Origin: a virus
Virus record (IMG/VR): IMGVR_UViG_3300046787_000693
Location: 1 to 30,047 of that record
Length of the DNA stretch: 30,047 nucleotides
Strand: one strand, 5' to 3'
Below the pieces are notes generated by a model. It was not told where the DNA came from and ran no database searches. It saw nothing but the letters and a program-made list of their open reading frames with translations. This document shows positions 1 through 8,707 of this stretch, piece by piece. Within the stretch, counting starts at the first letter, position 1, and each line of letters opens with the position of its first letter. Made by a program: the position numbers and the translations under genes.

Positions 1-11
1 ACACATATGAT

Positions 12-443
12 ATGATTTATAATGAATATTCTAATTTAATTGATTATGTTGTGAAAGAACACGGAGATTTTACGGAAGATTTAGATAATACGTTAAATTT
101 CAATTCTCCAGTTATTTCAGACTCTATTTTATCAGAATTTTTATCTATATTATTACAAGGTGAAAAGGAAAACATTATTAAACTGTACGAATCGGATACT
201 ACGATTTTTACAGATAAAGTAAGAGAAAAGTTAGGTAAAATATTTGAAAATTTCATTACTGTTCAAAAGGAGAAAAAATTCAAATTAGGTAAAATGCCAA
301 TTAGAAAAAACAGTAAAAGTGTTGAATTTGAAATAGGTTCAACAGCACCGATAACTGACACGGTTGAACAAGGTGTATTAACAAATATTTTCTTAAGTAA
401 AAATAAACTTGGAAAGAGTGTCTTAAATTTTTATAAACCATGA
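12..443 (+). CDS. Unknown protein upstream of gp53-like gene (143 aa)
   Basis: I do not recognise this protein. It is acidic at the N-terminus and Lys-rich in the middle, has no cysteine, no signal peptide and no membrane segment, and looks like a small soluble structural or assembly protein. The start is at the window edge and the frame is open upstream to base 3, so an earlier start outside the window is possible. However, ATG at 12-14 overlaps a TGA at 13-15 in frame 1, which looks like the ATGA stop/start overlap of an upstream gene and supports this start. Its own stop overlaps the next gene in the same ATGA way (440-443). It therefore belongs to a tightly coupled tail operon with the gp53-like and hub-like genes. 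A baseplate role is inferred from context only. Confidence 0.75.
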   Translation: MIYNEYSNLIDYVVKEHGDFTEDLDNTLNFNSPVISDSILSEFLSILLQGEKENIIKLYESDTTIFTDKVREKLGKIFENFITVQKEKKFKLGKMPIRKNSKSVEFEIGSTAPITDTVEQGVLTNIFLSKNKLGKSVLNFYKP

Positions 444-766
444 GTAGAGGGTATTTCGATAGGTATCAATATTTTGTAACGGACGGAGAATTTAAAATCG
501 TTCCGGGAATTGAAATCCCAATCAAGGGAACGGATAAGTATTTCCAATATAAAAGAGGTAAAGACAGATTAGATAAGATTTCACAAGAGTATTACGGTAC
601 TCCAGTACATGGGTGGTTAATTCTTTTAGCTAACCCATTATCGGGAAGTATCGAATTTGAAATACCTGATAATTTTTTATTAAGAGTTCCATTTCCTTTA
701 ATCAGCACTTTACAAGATTATAAAAGTGCCGTAGAATTGTATAAACTATATTATGGGGAACAATAA
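440..766 (+). CDS. 53: Baseplate wedge protein, gp53-like with LysM-type fold (108 aa)
   Basis: A small protein with the pattern of the LysM-like domain found in T4 gp53. A segment around residues 33-60 reads as Y-x-R-G-x-D-R-L-D-K-I-S-x-x-Y-Y-G, followed by a Trp and LLANP, then IPDNFLLRVPF. This is the usual 'D-x-L-x-x-I-A-x-x-Y-G ... W ... N ... I-P ... L-x-I-P' progression. In T4, gp53 joins the wedge to the hub to complete the baseplate; T4 gp53 is longer (about 196 aa), so this is a reduced version. The start overlaps the upstream stop as ATGA, and the 3' end overlaps the next start by 14 bases, so translation is probably coupled. The position next to a hub-like gene fits. Assignment to gp53 rests on domain type and context. 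Confidence 0.65.
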   Translation: MSRGYFDRYQYFVTDGEFKIVPGIEIPIKGTDKYFQYKRGKDRLDKISQEYYGTPVHGWLILLANPLSGSIEFEIPDNFLLRVPFPLISTLQDYKSAVELYKLYYGEQ

Positions 767-3700
767 TTTAAATGAGAATGAAAACATATTAGTTAAGGTA
801 GATCAGAATAACTTATTCTTTATCGACCCTAACAGTGTGGTTAATGACGGTGTTATCGAACCAAGAGGACTTAAACAGGAGAATCTGGTTATGTACGTTA
901 ATCTTGAAGCTGATATAATCCCAAGGTCAATTTTAAGTGCCTCAGGTGACCAAACGGCTAAGGGTGAAGTTGTGTCCATAGCAAAAGGAACACTTAACAT
1001 TCTAAAGAACCAAGGAGGAGGTGATTTCGATTCATCATGGACAAATGCGTATAATGGTAAGGACGAAACAATTTTCGATTCAAATGGAAAAGCAACAAGT
1101 AATCTTAGTGTTAACAATGTAAATTTTGACGGAACGGCACAATCTTTTGGTATTGACTCAATAAATATTAATATCAAAGGGGCCAATTTCATTCCACAAA
1201 TCAATATAAACTTTATTGACGTTAGAGGTAAGACATTATTTGAATCACCTGAAAACTCACCATATAAAGCGTTTTTCCATTTACCATGGCCGATATTTTA
1301 TTTAACGGTTAAGGGTTTCTACGGTAAGGCAATTAGATATCGTTTACATTTAACTAAATTTACTTCTAAATTCAATGAAGGTAACGGTAACTTTGAGGTA
1401 ACCACAACATTTGTTGGGTCAACATATGCATTTTTAAATGACATTCCATTGAATGGTATTTTAAATGCTCCATATATGTTTGCAATTGAACAAGATGTAC
1501 CTACATCGTTAAATCCATTAACCGGAGAACAAGAAAAGAAAATTTCTAAAACATCGAAAGGATATACGATGTTAAGGTCGGTTTATTCTGAATACAAAGA
1601 AAAGGGTTTAATAGATAAGGATTTTCCCGTTAGAACGTTAAGAGAATTAATTGTTATATCTAAAAGTTTAGATAAGGTACTCGAAAAAGAAATTTTTAGT
1701 GGAGTTGTTGATTTTAAAGTATTTGCCGGATTAAAAGAATTTGAAAAACTAATTCAAGATTTTGAAAACGCGGTTAGATTATGGGGAGGAAGTAATTTAA
1801 ATCCACAACCTATAACGGTAAACGGAGTGGCTTACAATCCATTGACGGGACCTAAGAAAAACACTTTAGATAATGTAATTGGAACTAAAGATACTAAAAC
1901 GTTAGAAAACCTTTTAAACGTCTACCCCGAACACTTAACAAAATCTAAATTATTTGTTGAAAACTTTAAAAACCAAGGAGGAGTTGATTTCAAGAAAGAA
2001 ACCTTCAATTACATCAACACAATAAAGGATGTAAACAAATACGTTTCTAAAATTGAGGGTGGAATATATGCGGTTGCGTTTCAATCTTTATTAAAAGATA
2101 TTTTTGATATACAAAGAACATTCGTAGCACAAAGAGATAAGTTAGAACGAACTGTCGAGGCACGAATGAATGACATTATTAAAGACAAAAATAAAGGTAT
2201 TGGGTTTGAACCAACAATAAGAAATATCTTTGCTGTTGTTATGGCAAATGCCGATGTTTACATTAGATTATTGAAAGACGTACACCAAAGGTCTTTTGAT
2301 GCGGGAACACAAAGAAAAAAATTACTAAAAGGTTTTTCTGATGAAACACCTAAAGAGGATTCGATATATCCGTGGCCGGAAATAAAAAAGGTGACTTCTG
2401 ACGCTAAACAAAAAGTGTTGGCGTATCCGGGGGACCCTGATTTACAAAGTAAATTACAATCTTACGATAAAACGTTATGGCCTGAGGTTGACTTTGTAGA
2501 GAATTACCAAGCAATATCAACTAAGAAAGTTGATACAAATTCAAGTAAAGAAGGAAGTGTTGGTAACATTAATTTCATATTTGAAAACAATTCACAAGAA
2601 GTAAAAACAAATAAAATATCGACATTATTCGAAGCGGGTATTAATTTCCCATATTCAAATAAATCGGTATCATCGGTTTTATATGAAATTTGGGAAAGAG
2701 CAAGATACACAACTTTGTTTGATACATTTAATAACGGTGCGGTTGAAGAACTTGCAAACGTTGAAATTAAAAATTTACAAAGTTTATTAACTGAAGATTT
2801 TGACGTTATTGGTGTTTTACAATCTATAACAGATAGAACTAAATTACAAGAATATCTACTTTCATTTTCACCATTTGAAAGATACCCATATTATCAAGAT
2901 AGAATTGCTACGGTACCATATATTAAAGATTTGACAACAAATTCATTTAATATTGAATCATATTTTGGTTTAACTAAAAACGCGAATAACGACGGGTTAT
3001 ATACTAAATTAAGTGATAACTTAGTAAATTACACTTCGGAAGAATATCGTACAAACATATATCCATTTAACTCTGATTTATATCTTTCATATTTGAATAA
3101 AAGTAATTTCGATAAGTCGGATTTAGATTTAAAAGGAATTTTAAATGTTAAAACCACCGAAGGATTGGTTAGTGGACCAATAAATCCATTACTATGGGTG
3201 AAAGATGGTAGTACCAATAATTTATTTAATCAAGATTTTAGATTATTAAATTCTTCGGCAAACATACTAAACACGCCATATTTCCATAAACAATTGTTTA
3301 ATGATTTTAACAAAACGTTACCACATGGAAAATATGTAGGTTCGGCGTATTTGTTATTGAATTCATTACCATTCTATGACTTAGAGGATAACGTTTCTTT
3401 TGGTTTAAACACAACAAGACTATCAACTATTTTTAGAGAAGTTGGTTCATCACATTACATACCTTATCATTTAATGTTGAAATGGGGGTCACTATACCAC
3501 AGATATAAAACGAAAATACTTGACGGTACAGACATACTTGATGGGTTTTTAAATGTATCAGGTGTAACACAACCAATCGACAGGGATGATTTTTTTGATA
3601 TAACGACAGGTACCACTTTTAATGCAACTGCAGATACAACAAGTGGTAGAGTTACGTATAATGTAGTTGGGTCAAATAAAAAAGATATTGGATTACACCC

Positions 3701-6518
3701 ATTTTACGACGGTATATTTCATCAGATAGTTAACGGGTATAGTCATTATTACATCGCATCAGGAAGTACTTCATATTCGGGTAATACTGAAAATTCAATT
3801 ATTAATTCAAGAGTTAAGGAATTAAAAGATGGATTTAGATATTGGACAAATTATGTAGATAATTCAATAGAAACTAACGGTGTAGATAAATATTTTACAT
3901 TACTACCGTGTGATGGAGGTAATAAAGTCGATAACTTAGATTTTAAACCACCTTTCCCAACATTCCCTATTGTTACATTTACAAATAACACATACGAATC
4001 AAAAGAACAAAATAATTTCAGAATTATTTGGAAAGACGAAATTTCAAATGTTGATTATAGTGGTAGGACTTTTCCTTCCGCAGACGAATATATTAGAACC
4101 TTTGTAACAGGTGACACGAGAAATAAATTCGACAACCTATTCGGTATAACAGATGATTTTAGAAAAGTAACAGATTTAATTGCGACTTTTTGTCCGGCAA
4201 TTTTAGATGAGTTTGAAAATAGTTTCTTAGATTTTGCGTCTGAAAAATTAAATGAAGAAGTTTCATATAAAAAGTTTCCAACTATAAATGACGAAAAGGG
4301 TAACCCACATTATGTTAGATATGATAAGTTCCAAGATTTATTAAAATCAATTGTAACTATTGAAAAAGATGGTAATGATGTGGGTAAAACTATTGAATCA
4401 ACAATAAATTCAATTAAAACAAAACAAAATATTAAATTAAGCACTATAACTGGTGACATGTTACATAGTGATAATTTAATTAAACTTACAATTGCGAATC
4501 CAAAAGAAATTGATTCGTACGTGTGGTATGGTTTTGTAAATGTTGTTAACTCATTTAGTTACAACAACTACGACACTGCTCAAGATACAGCTAATTTAAA
4601 GTACATTAAACTTTATGTTGGGGAAGATGTTGACGGAAAATATAAACAGTTTTTTGTTACAAATAATATAGAATTAAGTGAAGATAACGTTTTACAATTT
4701 AGACCGTTAATTTTAATATTTGCGGGTTATCTTAAATCCGGAGGAATAAACGGTAAAACCGAATTCCAAGATTACGTAGCGAATAACATATTAATAAATG
4801 CAGAAAATAGATTTTCCATTTTTATTAATCGTTTAATTGCTCAATTACAAACATTAAAAATAAAAGATACTGCAAATCAAGTAACAATAGTTAACGGTTA
4901 TAACGATACACCATTGAAACTTGAATTATATAACTTTTTTAAATCGTTTAACGATAAATGGGTAGGTGGGAATTCAATTGGTCAAAGATTATTGTTAGAG
5001 GAATTTTTATTTTTGGACAAAGCAAATAAAGACATTGGTTCTAAGGCATTTTTAAGTTTAGAGAAACTATTACCATTAGGTGATAATAAAAATGATAAAC
5101 AAAACCTATACGGTGTAATTGCGATGTTAATACAAGGTTCGGGATTTGACATGAGAGGATTACCTGCTTACGTAAATTTCTACGGAACAAATACGTCAAA
5201 CAAAGTGAAACTAACTCCATCTAAAAAATTAGCTCAAAATTTATTTGGGACTTTCTTAGATGTAGATTACCAAGAATCTTCACCTAAAATTATTGTACAA
5301 TACATTGGACCAACGTCTAAACATTTAGAGATGTCGGACATTGATGAAAAATATAAATTTAAAAACGATAGTGGTAATTTATTTAGTGGACCAAATAGTC
5401 CATTAGTAATTACGGTACCTGAAGTTTTTAAAACTGGTGATTTAGCGAAATCAAATAAAGTAATTGCGTTCGAAGTGAGTGTTGGTGACCAAAATCAAAG
5501 TATGTTTAAGGGTGTACAACTTGACCAAACATCAATTAAGAACACAACTGAATCGTTCGGAGTTATGGAAAATTTAGGACGTTCAGAAAGCGGTAATGGT
5601 GCACACCAAATTGATATCGGTTTATTTGACATTTACCGACAATCTTCATATACGTGTGAAGTCACAATGATGGGTAACGTAATGATTCAACCAACGATGT
5701 ATTTCTACCTTAAAAACATTCCAATGTTTAGAGGTTCTTATTGGATTACTGAAGTATCACATAATATTAAGAGTGGTAACATTACAACAACTTTTAAAGG
5801 TACGAGAATACCGTACGCTTCGTTACCCGACCCTAAAGATTCGTTCCTTTCAAGTTATAGAGCTTTATTTGATAGAATCACTAAAAGTGCGTTGGCGAGA
5901 GTTCAAGAAGAAAGTTTAAGAATCTCAGGAGCCACTAAAAATGAAATTACCATCACCACTAACGAAGGTATTTTTACAGTAGATATGGGTGGAAGTAATA
6001 AGAAAATTAAAGGTGAGGAAATAACAAGTGATAGTGGAGTTAGTAATTTCGGAGTACAATACAACGGATTCAACGGTGAGAAGTACGTACAAAAAGTTAA
6101 TTATAAAGGTAAAGAAGTCTTTAGAGCAATTGCAACAACAATGGGTGGTAAAGATAATCCATTAGATGATTTCATTGATATGACTATATTGTGTAGGGCA
6201 TCGGCAACTTCCGCAAGGGTAACTTGGGACTTTATGAAAGATTTAAGTAAAACAAATAGATTCTATTCAACTAAATTTAGATTAGCGTCAGTAAGTGCGG
6301 ATAAAATAATTACAGGTATAACAACCTTTATAAACCCTAATAATGGGGATAAAGAAGTAACGGTTCCACCTGTTCATGTCCTATCGGGTAATATAAAAGT
6401 TGAGGGAGCAATTAGTGCGGGACCATCTGTGGATGGTTTTGGTATTAGTATGTCTCAAAAATTAATGACCGATTTGGGATTATATAATGGACAAGTGGTT
6501 TATTTTACTATTAAATAA
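753..6518 (+). CDS. Giant baseplate hub-like tail protein (1921 aa)
   Basis: At 1921 residues this is by far the largest gene in the window. About residues 1631-1686 resemble the closing part of tail-hub proteins (gp27/gpD class): CEVTMMGNVMIQPTMYFYL, then PMFRGSYWITEVSHNI and a TTTFKGTR strand. An N-terminal stretch (about residues 135-240) reads as beta-rich, with NIKGANFIPQININFIDVRG and many aromatic residues. The middle has long charged, probably helical regions. A further C-terminal domain of roughly 170 residues ends in GLYNGQVVYFTIK; I cannot name it, and I see no lysozyme catalytic signature. No signal peptide or membrane helix is evident. The next gene begins 33 bases after the stop. 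It may combine functions that T4 divides between gp27 and gp5, but only the hub-like segment is directly supported. A different large tail protein with a hub domain is the main alternative. Confidence 0.6.
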   Translation: MGNNNLNENENILVKVDQNNLFFIDPNSVVNDGVIEPRGLKQENLVMYVNLEADIIPRSILSASGDQTAKGEVVSIAKGTLNILKNQGGGDFDSSWTNAYNGKDETIFDSNGKATSNLSVNNVNFDGTAQSFGIDSININIKGANFIPQININFIDVRGKTLFESPENSPYKAFFHLPWPIFYLTVKGFYGKAIRYRLHLTKFTSKFNEGNGNFEVTTTFVGSTYAFLNDIPLNGILNAPYMFAIEQDVPTSLNPLTGEQEKKISKTSKGYTMLRSVYSEYKEKGLIDKDFPVRTLRELIVISKSLDKVLEKEIFSGVVDFKVFAGLKEFEKLIQDFENAVRLWGGSNLNPQPITVNGVAYNPLTGPKKNTLDNVIGTKDTKTLENLLNVYPEHLTKSKLFVENFKNQGGVDFKKETFNYINTIKDVNKYVSKIEGGIYAVAFQSLLKDIFDIQRTFVAQRDKLERTVEARMNDIIKDKNKGIGFEPTIRNIFAVVMANADVYIRLLKDVHQRSFDAGTQRKKLLKGFSDETPKEDSIYPWPEIKKVTSDAKQKVLAYPGDPDLQSKLQSYDKTLWPEVDFVENYQAISTKKVDTNSSKEGSVGNINFIFENNSQEVKTNKISTLFEAGINFPYSNKSVSSVLYEIWERARYTTLFDTFNNGAVEELANVEIKNLQSLLTEDFDVIGVLQSITDRTKLQEYLLSFSPFERYPYYQDRIATVPYIKDLTTNSFNIESYFGLTKNANNDGLYTKLSDNLVNYTSEEYRTNIYPFNSDLYLSYLNKSNFDKSDLDLKGILNVKTTEGLVSGPINPLLWVKDGSTNNLFNQDFRLLNSSANILNTPYFHKQLFNDFNKTLPHGKYVGSAYLLLNSLPFYDLEDNVSFGLNTTRLSTIFREVGSSHYIPYHLMLKWGSLYHRYKTKILDGTDILDGFLNVSGVTQPIDRDDFFDITTGTTFNATADTTSGRVTYNVVGSNKKDIGLHPFYDGIFHQIVNGYSHYYIASGSTSYSGNTENSIINSRVKELKDGFRYWTNYVDNSIETNGVDKYFTLLPCDGGNKVDNLDFKPPFPTFPIVTFTNNTYESKEQNNFRIIWKDEISNVDYSGRTFPSADEYIRTFVTGDTRNKFDNLFGITDDFRKVTDLIATFCPAILDEFENSFLDFASEKLNEEVSYKKFPTINDEKGNPHYVRYDKFQDLLKSIVTIEKDGNDVGKTIESTINSIKTKQNIKLSTITGDMLHSDNLIKLTIANPKEIDSYVWYGFVNVVNSFSYNNYDTAQDTANLKYIKLYVGEDVDGKYKQFFVTNNIELSEDNVLQFRPLILIFAGYLKSGGINGKTEFQDYVANNILINAENRFSIFINRLIAQLQTLKIKDTANQVTIVNGYNDTPLKLELYNFFKSFNDKWVGGNSIGQRLLLEEFLFLDKANKDIGSKAFLSLEKLLPLGDNKNDKQNLYGVIAMLIQGSGFDMRGLPAYVNFYGTNTSNKVKLTPSKKLAQNLFGTFLDVDYQESSPKIIVQYIGPTSKHLEMSDIDEKYKFKNDSGNLFSGPNSPLVITVPEVFKTGDLAKSNKVIAFEVSVGDQNQSMFKGVQLDQTSIKNTTESFGVMENLGRSESGNGAHQIDIGLFDIYRQSSYTCEVTMMGNVMIQPTMYFYLKNIPMFRGSYWITEVSHNIKSGNITTTFKGTRIPYASLPDPKDSFLSSYRALFDRITKSALARVQEESLRISGATKNEITITTNEGIFTVDMGGSNKKIKGEEITSDSGVSNFGVQYNGFNGEKYVQKVNYKGKEVFRAIATTMGGKDNPLDDFIDMTILCRASATSARVTWDFMKDLSKTNRFYSTKFRLASVSADKIITGITTFINPNNGDKEVTVPPVHVLSGNIKVEGAISAGPSVDGFGISMSQKLMTDLGLYNGQVVYFTIK

Positions 6519-6538
6519 GAATATTAACAAATTAACGA

Positions 6539-6546
6539 TATTTATA
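6539..6546 (+). promoter_or_regulatory. TATTTATA motif before the small tail genes
   Basis: TATTTATA lies 5 bases before ATG 6552, in the 33-base gap after the hub-like gene. The same octamer precedes the gp25-like gene and the last gene of the window. It is the reverse complement of the T4 late promoter core TATAAATA. A role as a late promoter or an initiation-region element is inference; an AT-rich coincidence is possible. Confidence 0.25.
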
Positions 6547-6551
6547 GAAGT

Positions 6552-6755
6552 ATGGAAAATTCAAAATTAAACAACACGATGGACCAATTCCTAAGTCCTA
6601 AAACAATTAAAAATGTTTCAAAGGACGGTATGGAAAGGGAAGAATGTGATATGGTAACAGGAGAATGTTACGTAATCAGATCAAAAGACGGAATAGTAGA
6701 AAGAATAAATAAAAAGTATATTACCGAAGACGGTAGACAATTATTACAAGATTAA
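6552..6755 (+). CDS. Small unknown protein (67 aa)
   Basis: A 67-residue charged protein that I do not recognise. The only notable feature is a pair of cysteines nine residues apart in EECDMVTGECYVI, followed by an RSKDGIVERINKKYI strand-like stretch. There is no membrane segment or signal peptide. It starts after a 33-base gap that contains a TATTTATA motif, and it ends three bases before the next start, so it is transcribed with the coiled-coil gene that follows. The short gap, the ATG start and the neighbouring genes make it a credible gene; the function is unknown. Confidence 0.6.
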   Translation: MENSKLNNTMDQFLSPKTIKNVSKDGMEREECDMVTGECYVIRSKDGIVERINKKYITEDGRQLLQD

Positions 6756-6758
6756 GCC

Positions 6759-7385
6759 ATGTTAGAAAACAAACTACACGAAGAATTAATGCGTCATAAG
6801 GCCATCAATAAGTATGGTTCTAAAATGATTATGGAACAAGACGCACCTGCAGAGGTTCCTGCCGAAGAACCGGCATTACCTGAAATACCTGAGATTCCCG
6901 CTGAAGAACCTGCAACTGATGTTGCACCGGTTACTGACGTTGAATCACCTGAGATAGATAGTACTGAAGAAGTTGACATTACAGATTTAGTTAATATGAC
7001 AAAAAGTATTAAACACGATCTTGAAAATGGTAAACAAGACAACAGTGCCGTTATTAATAAAATGGATGACGTTTTCTCTAAATTGAGTGAACTTGAATCT
7101 AAATTAAGTGAAATGGACCAAGTAGTGGCTAAAATTGACCAATTGGGTGCAAAGGTAGAACAAATGAAACCTGAGACACCTCAAGAGAAATTAGAGATGC
7201 GTTCTTTGGATTCATACCCATTTAATCAAAAACCAAACGATTTCTTCTCACAAAAACAAGAGGAAATGAAAGCAAGTGGTAAAAATGAATACGTGTTGAC
7301 TAAGGATGACGTTGACAACTATTCTTTTAACGACATAAAAACATCATTTAAACCAGAAGACGAAACCGATGAAATTAAGTACTAA
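6759..7385 (+). CDS. Acidic Pro/Ala/Glu-rich coiled-coil protein (208 aa)
   Basis: An unrecognised acidic protein in three parts. After a short basic helix, residues 27-70 are a low-complexity Pro/Ala/Glu segment with repeated PAEEPA-type units. Residues about 75-140 show heptad-like hydrophobic spacing (VFSKLSELESKLSEMDQVV, then IDQLGAKVEQM), typical of a coiled coil. The C-terminal 65 residues are polar. There is no cysteine and no membrane segment. The architecture (flexible linker, coiled coil, polar tail) suits a virion-associated or scaffolding protein, but that is inference. Its 3' end overlaps the start of the ferritin-like gene by 17 bases, so the two are probably translationally coupled. 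Confidence 0.65.
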   Translation: MLENKLHEELMRHKAINKYGSKMIMEQDAPAEVPAEEPALPEIPEIPAEEPATDVAPVTDVESPEIDSTEEVDITDLVNMTKSIKHDLENGKQDNSAVINKMDDVFSKLSELESKLSEMDQVVAKIDQLGAKVEQMKPETPQEKLEMRSLDSYPFNQKPNDFFSQKQEEMKASGKNEYVLTKDDVDNYSFNDIKTSFKPEDETDEIKY

Positions 7386-7740
7386 CGTTCACTTTCTTTT
7401 AGAAACACAATTACAAATAAAGATTAACCATTGGCAAACTAAAGGTTTTGCAAGACATAACGCATTTGGTGGGTTTTATGACGCATTAGATGAGTTAATT
7501 GATACCTTTGTCGAATCGGCAATGGGAAAATACGGGAGATTTGTGTTATCTGATGAAGAAAAGACAATACAATTATCAAATTTATCTGAACTTGACCCAA
7601 AAGCCATGTTAAACACAGTTAGAGAGGCGTTAATCCAAATGTCTGACGAATTTGAAGAAACTGATACGGATTTAATGAATATTCGTGATGAAATATTAGG
7701 AGAATTGAATAAATTAGCTTACCTTTTAACTTTAGAGTAA
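7369..7740 (+). CDS. Ferritin/Dps-like four-helix protein (123 aa; possibly the DUF5856 type)
   Basis: The N-terminal half has the pattern of a Dps/ferritin helix pair: NHWQTKGFARHNAFGGFYDA followed by LDELIDTFVES. Placed against E. coli Dps, H21 falls at the position of H51, H30 at H63, D45 at D78 and E49 at E82. The H30-D45 and D45-E49 spacings match exactly. The loop between the histidines is three residues shorter, and the position of Dps D67 is Gly34. At 123 residues it is shorter than Dps (about 167), lacking the N-terminal extension and probably part of the last helix. Small ferritin-like proteins of uncharacterised function (Pfam DUF5856, from memory) occur in phages. It could bind metal or be a purely structural four-helix protein. 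It ends the left tail block and is followed by a terminator. Confidence 0.55.
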   Translation: MKLSTNVHFLLETQLQIKINHWQTKGFARHNAFGGFYDALDELIDTFVESAMGKYGRFVLSDEEKTIQLSNLSELDPKAMLNTVREALIQMSDEFEETDTDLMNIRDEILGELNKLAYLLTLE

Positions 7741-7775
7741 CCAACCACCAATTAAAGATTTTTTAAAAATAAATG

Positions 7776-7804
7776 AAACCGGATTTTGTAATTCGGTTTT
7801 TTTT
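7776..7804 (+). terminator. Rho-independent terminator after the left tail block
   Basis: A 10-bp stem (AAACCGGATT at 7776-7785 with AATTCGGTTT at 7790-7799, one G-T wobble) encloses a TTGT tetraloop and runs into eight Ts (7797-7804). It separates the tail genes from the single-strand-binding protein gene. Confidence 0.85.
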
Positions 7805-7830
7805 ATGTATATTTTACTATAACAGATTTA

Positions 7831-7849
7831 TAAATTAAATTAAACAATT
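7831..7849 (+). promoter_or_regulatory. Unstructured A/U-rich leader of the gp32-like gene with tandem TTAAA
   Basis: The leader just before ATG 7850 holds two tandem TTAAA units (7835-7844) and no hairpin or Shine-Dalgarno sequence. T4 gene 32 mRNA is autoregulated by gp32 binding to an unstructured leader that, as I recall, contains repeated UUAAA units. An equivalent control site here is inference. The upstream bases 7805-7830 (TATATTTTACTATAAC) are a plausible but unproven promoter region. Confidence 0.35.
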
Positions 7850-8695
7850 ATGTCAACATTTGATGCAGTACTTGCACAGTACGAGAAAAACAAAAACGCC
7901 ACAAGTGGCACCGCAAACAAAGTATCCCAAGAGGATAGATTAAAGAAGTATTTCGTAACTTTATTACCAAAAGGTTCTAAAGGAGAAGAAAGACGTATTC
8001 GTATTTTACCAACAAAAGATGGTAGTTCACCATTTGTTGAAGTTTTCTTCCACGAAGTTCAAGTGGATGGTAAATGGGTAAAATTATATGACCCTAAACA
8101 AGAAGGTAGCCGTTCACCGTTACACGAAGTTTACGAAGGATTGATGATGACAGGTGTAGATTCTGATAAAGAATTGGCTCGTCAATATCGTTCACGTAAG
8201 TTCTACATTGTCAAAGTAATTGACCGTGATAACGAACAAGATGGTGTTAAATTTTGGAGATTCAAACATAACCATAAAGGTGATGGGGTAATTGATAAAA
8301 TCTTCCCTATCTTCCGTAACAAAGGTGACGTTACACATCCTGAAACAGGTCGTGATTTGATTCTTTCATTATCATTGACTAAAGCGGGTACGGGTAAAGA
8401 GTACACAGTTATTAATTCAGTATTAAACGATGATGCTAGTCCATTACACGCAGATGCGGACATTGCTAAAACATGGTTAGATGACGAATTAACTTGGTCA
8501 GACGCTTATTCTAAGAAAAGTGTTGATTATTTAGAGTTGGTTGCTCGTGGAGAAGCGCCAAGATGGGATAACGACCAAAAGAAATATGTTTCAACATCTA
8601 CAAGCGATGAAACATTTTCAGCTCCACAAAAGAGTTCAACTCCAACAGTTGACCCACAAGTAGACGAAGAGGTAGACGAAGATTTACCATTTTAA
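7850..8695 (+). CDS. 32: Single-stranded DNA-binding protein, T4 gp32-like (281 aa)
   Basis: It binds ssDNA at the replication fork and during recombination. The core resembles the gp32 OB-fold region: KKYFVTLLPKGSKGEERRIR, PFVEVFFHEVQVDGKW, then YRSRKFYIVKVIDRDNEQ and VKFWRFKHNHKG, rich in aromatic and basic residues. The short N-terminal segment (MSTFDAVLAQYEK) would be the cooperativity region. There is no cysteine anywhere, so the zinc site of T4 gp32 (Cys-His-Cys-Cys) is absent. The C-terminus is a Ser/Thr/Pro linker and an acidic tail ending EEVDEDLPF, which matches the tip of bacterial SSB proteins rather than what I know of T4 gp32. The gene sits between two terminators, so it can be expressed alone and at a high level. 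It is slightly shorter than T4 gp32 (301 aa). Confidence 0.88.
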   Translation: MSTFDAVLAQYEKNKNATSGTANKVSQEDRLKKYFVTLLPKGSKGEERRIRILPTKDGSSPFVEVFFHEVQVDGKWVKLYDPKQEGSRSPLHEVYEGLMMTGVDSDKELARQYRSRKFYIVKVIDRDNEQDGVKFWRFKHNHKGDGVIDKIFPIFRNKGDVTHPETGRDLILSLSLTKAGTGKEYTVINSVLNDDASPLHADADIAKTWLDDELTWSDAYSKKSVDYLELVARGEAPRWDNDQKKYVSTSTSDETFSAPQKSSTPTVDPQVDEEVDEDLPF

Positions 8696-8707
8696 TTAAC
8701 AAACAAT

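Noticed and set aside
803-1204. Reverse-strand open frame inside the giant hub-like gene, and similar antisense frames elsewhere
   Set aside because: They are antisense to well-supported genes, show no initiation region and encode hydrophobic shadows of the real reading frames.
1005-1990. Repeated AACCAAGGAGGA in the giant hub-like gene (about 1005 and 1970)
   Set aside because: Only a dozen identical bases encoding N-Q-G-G; probably chance, with no extended similarity around them.
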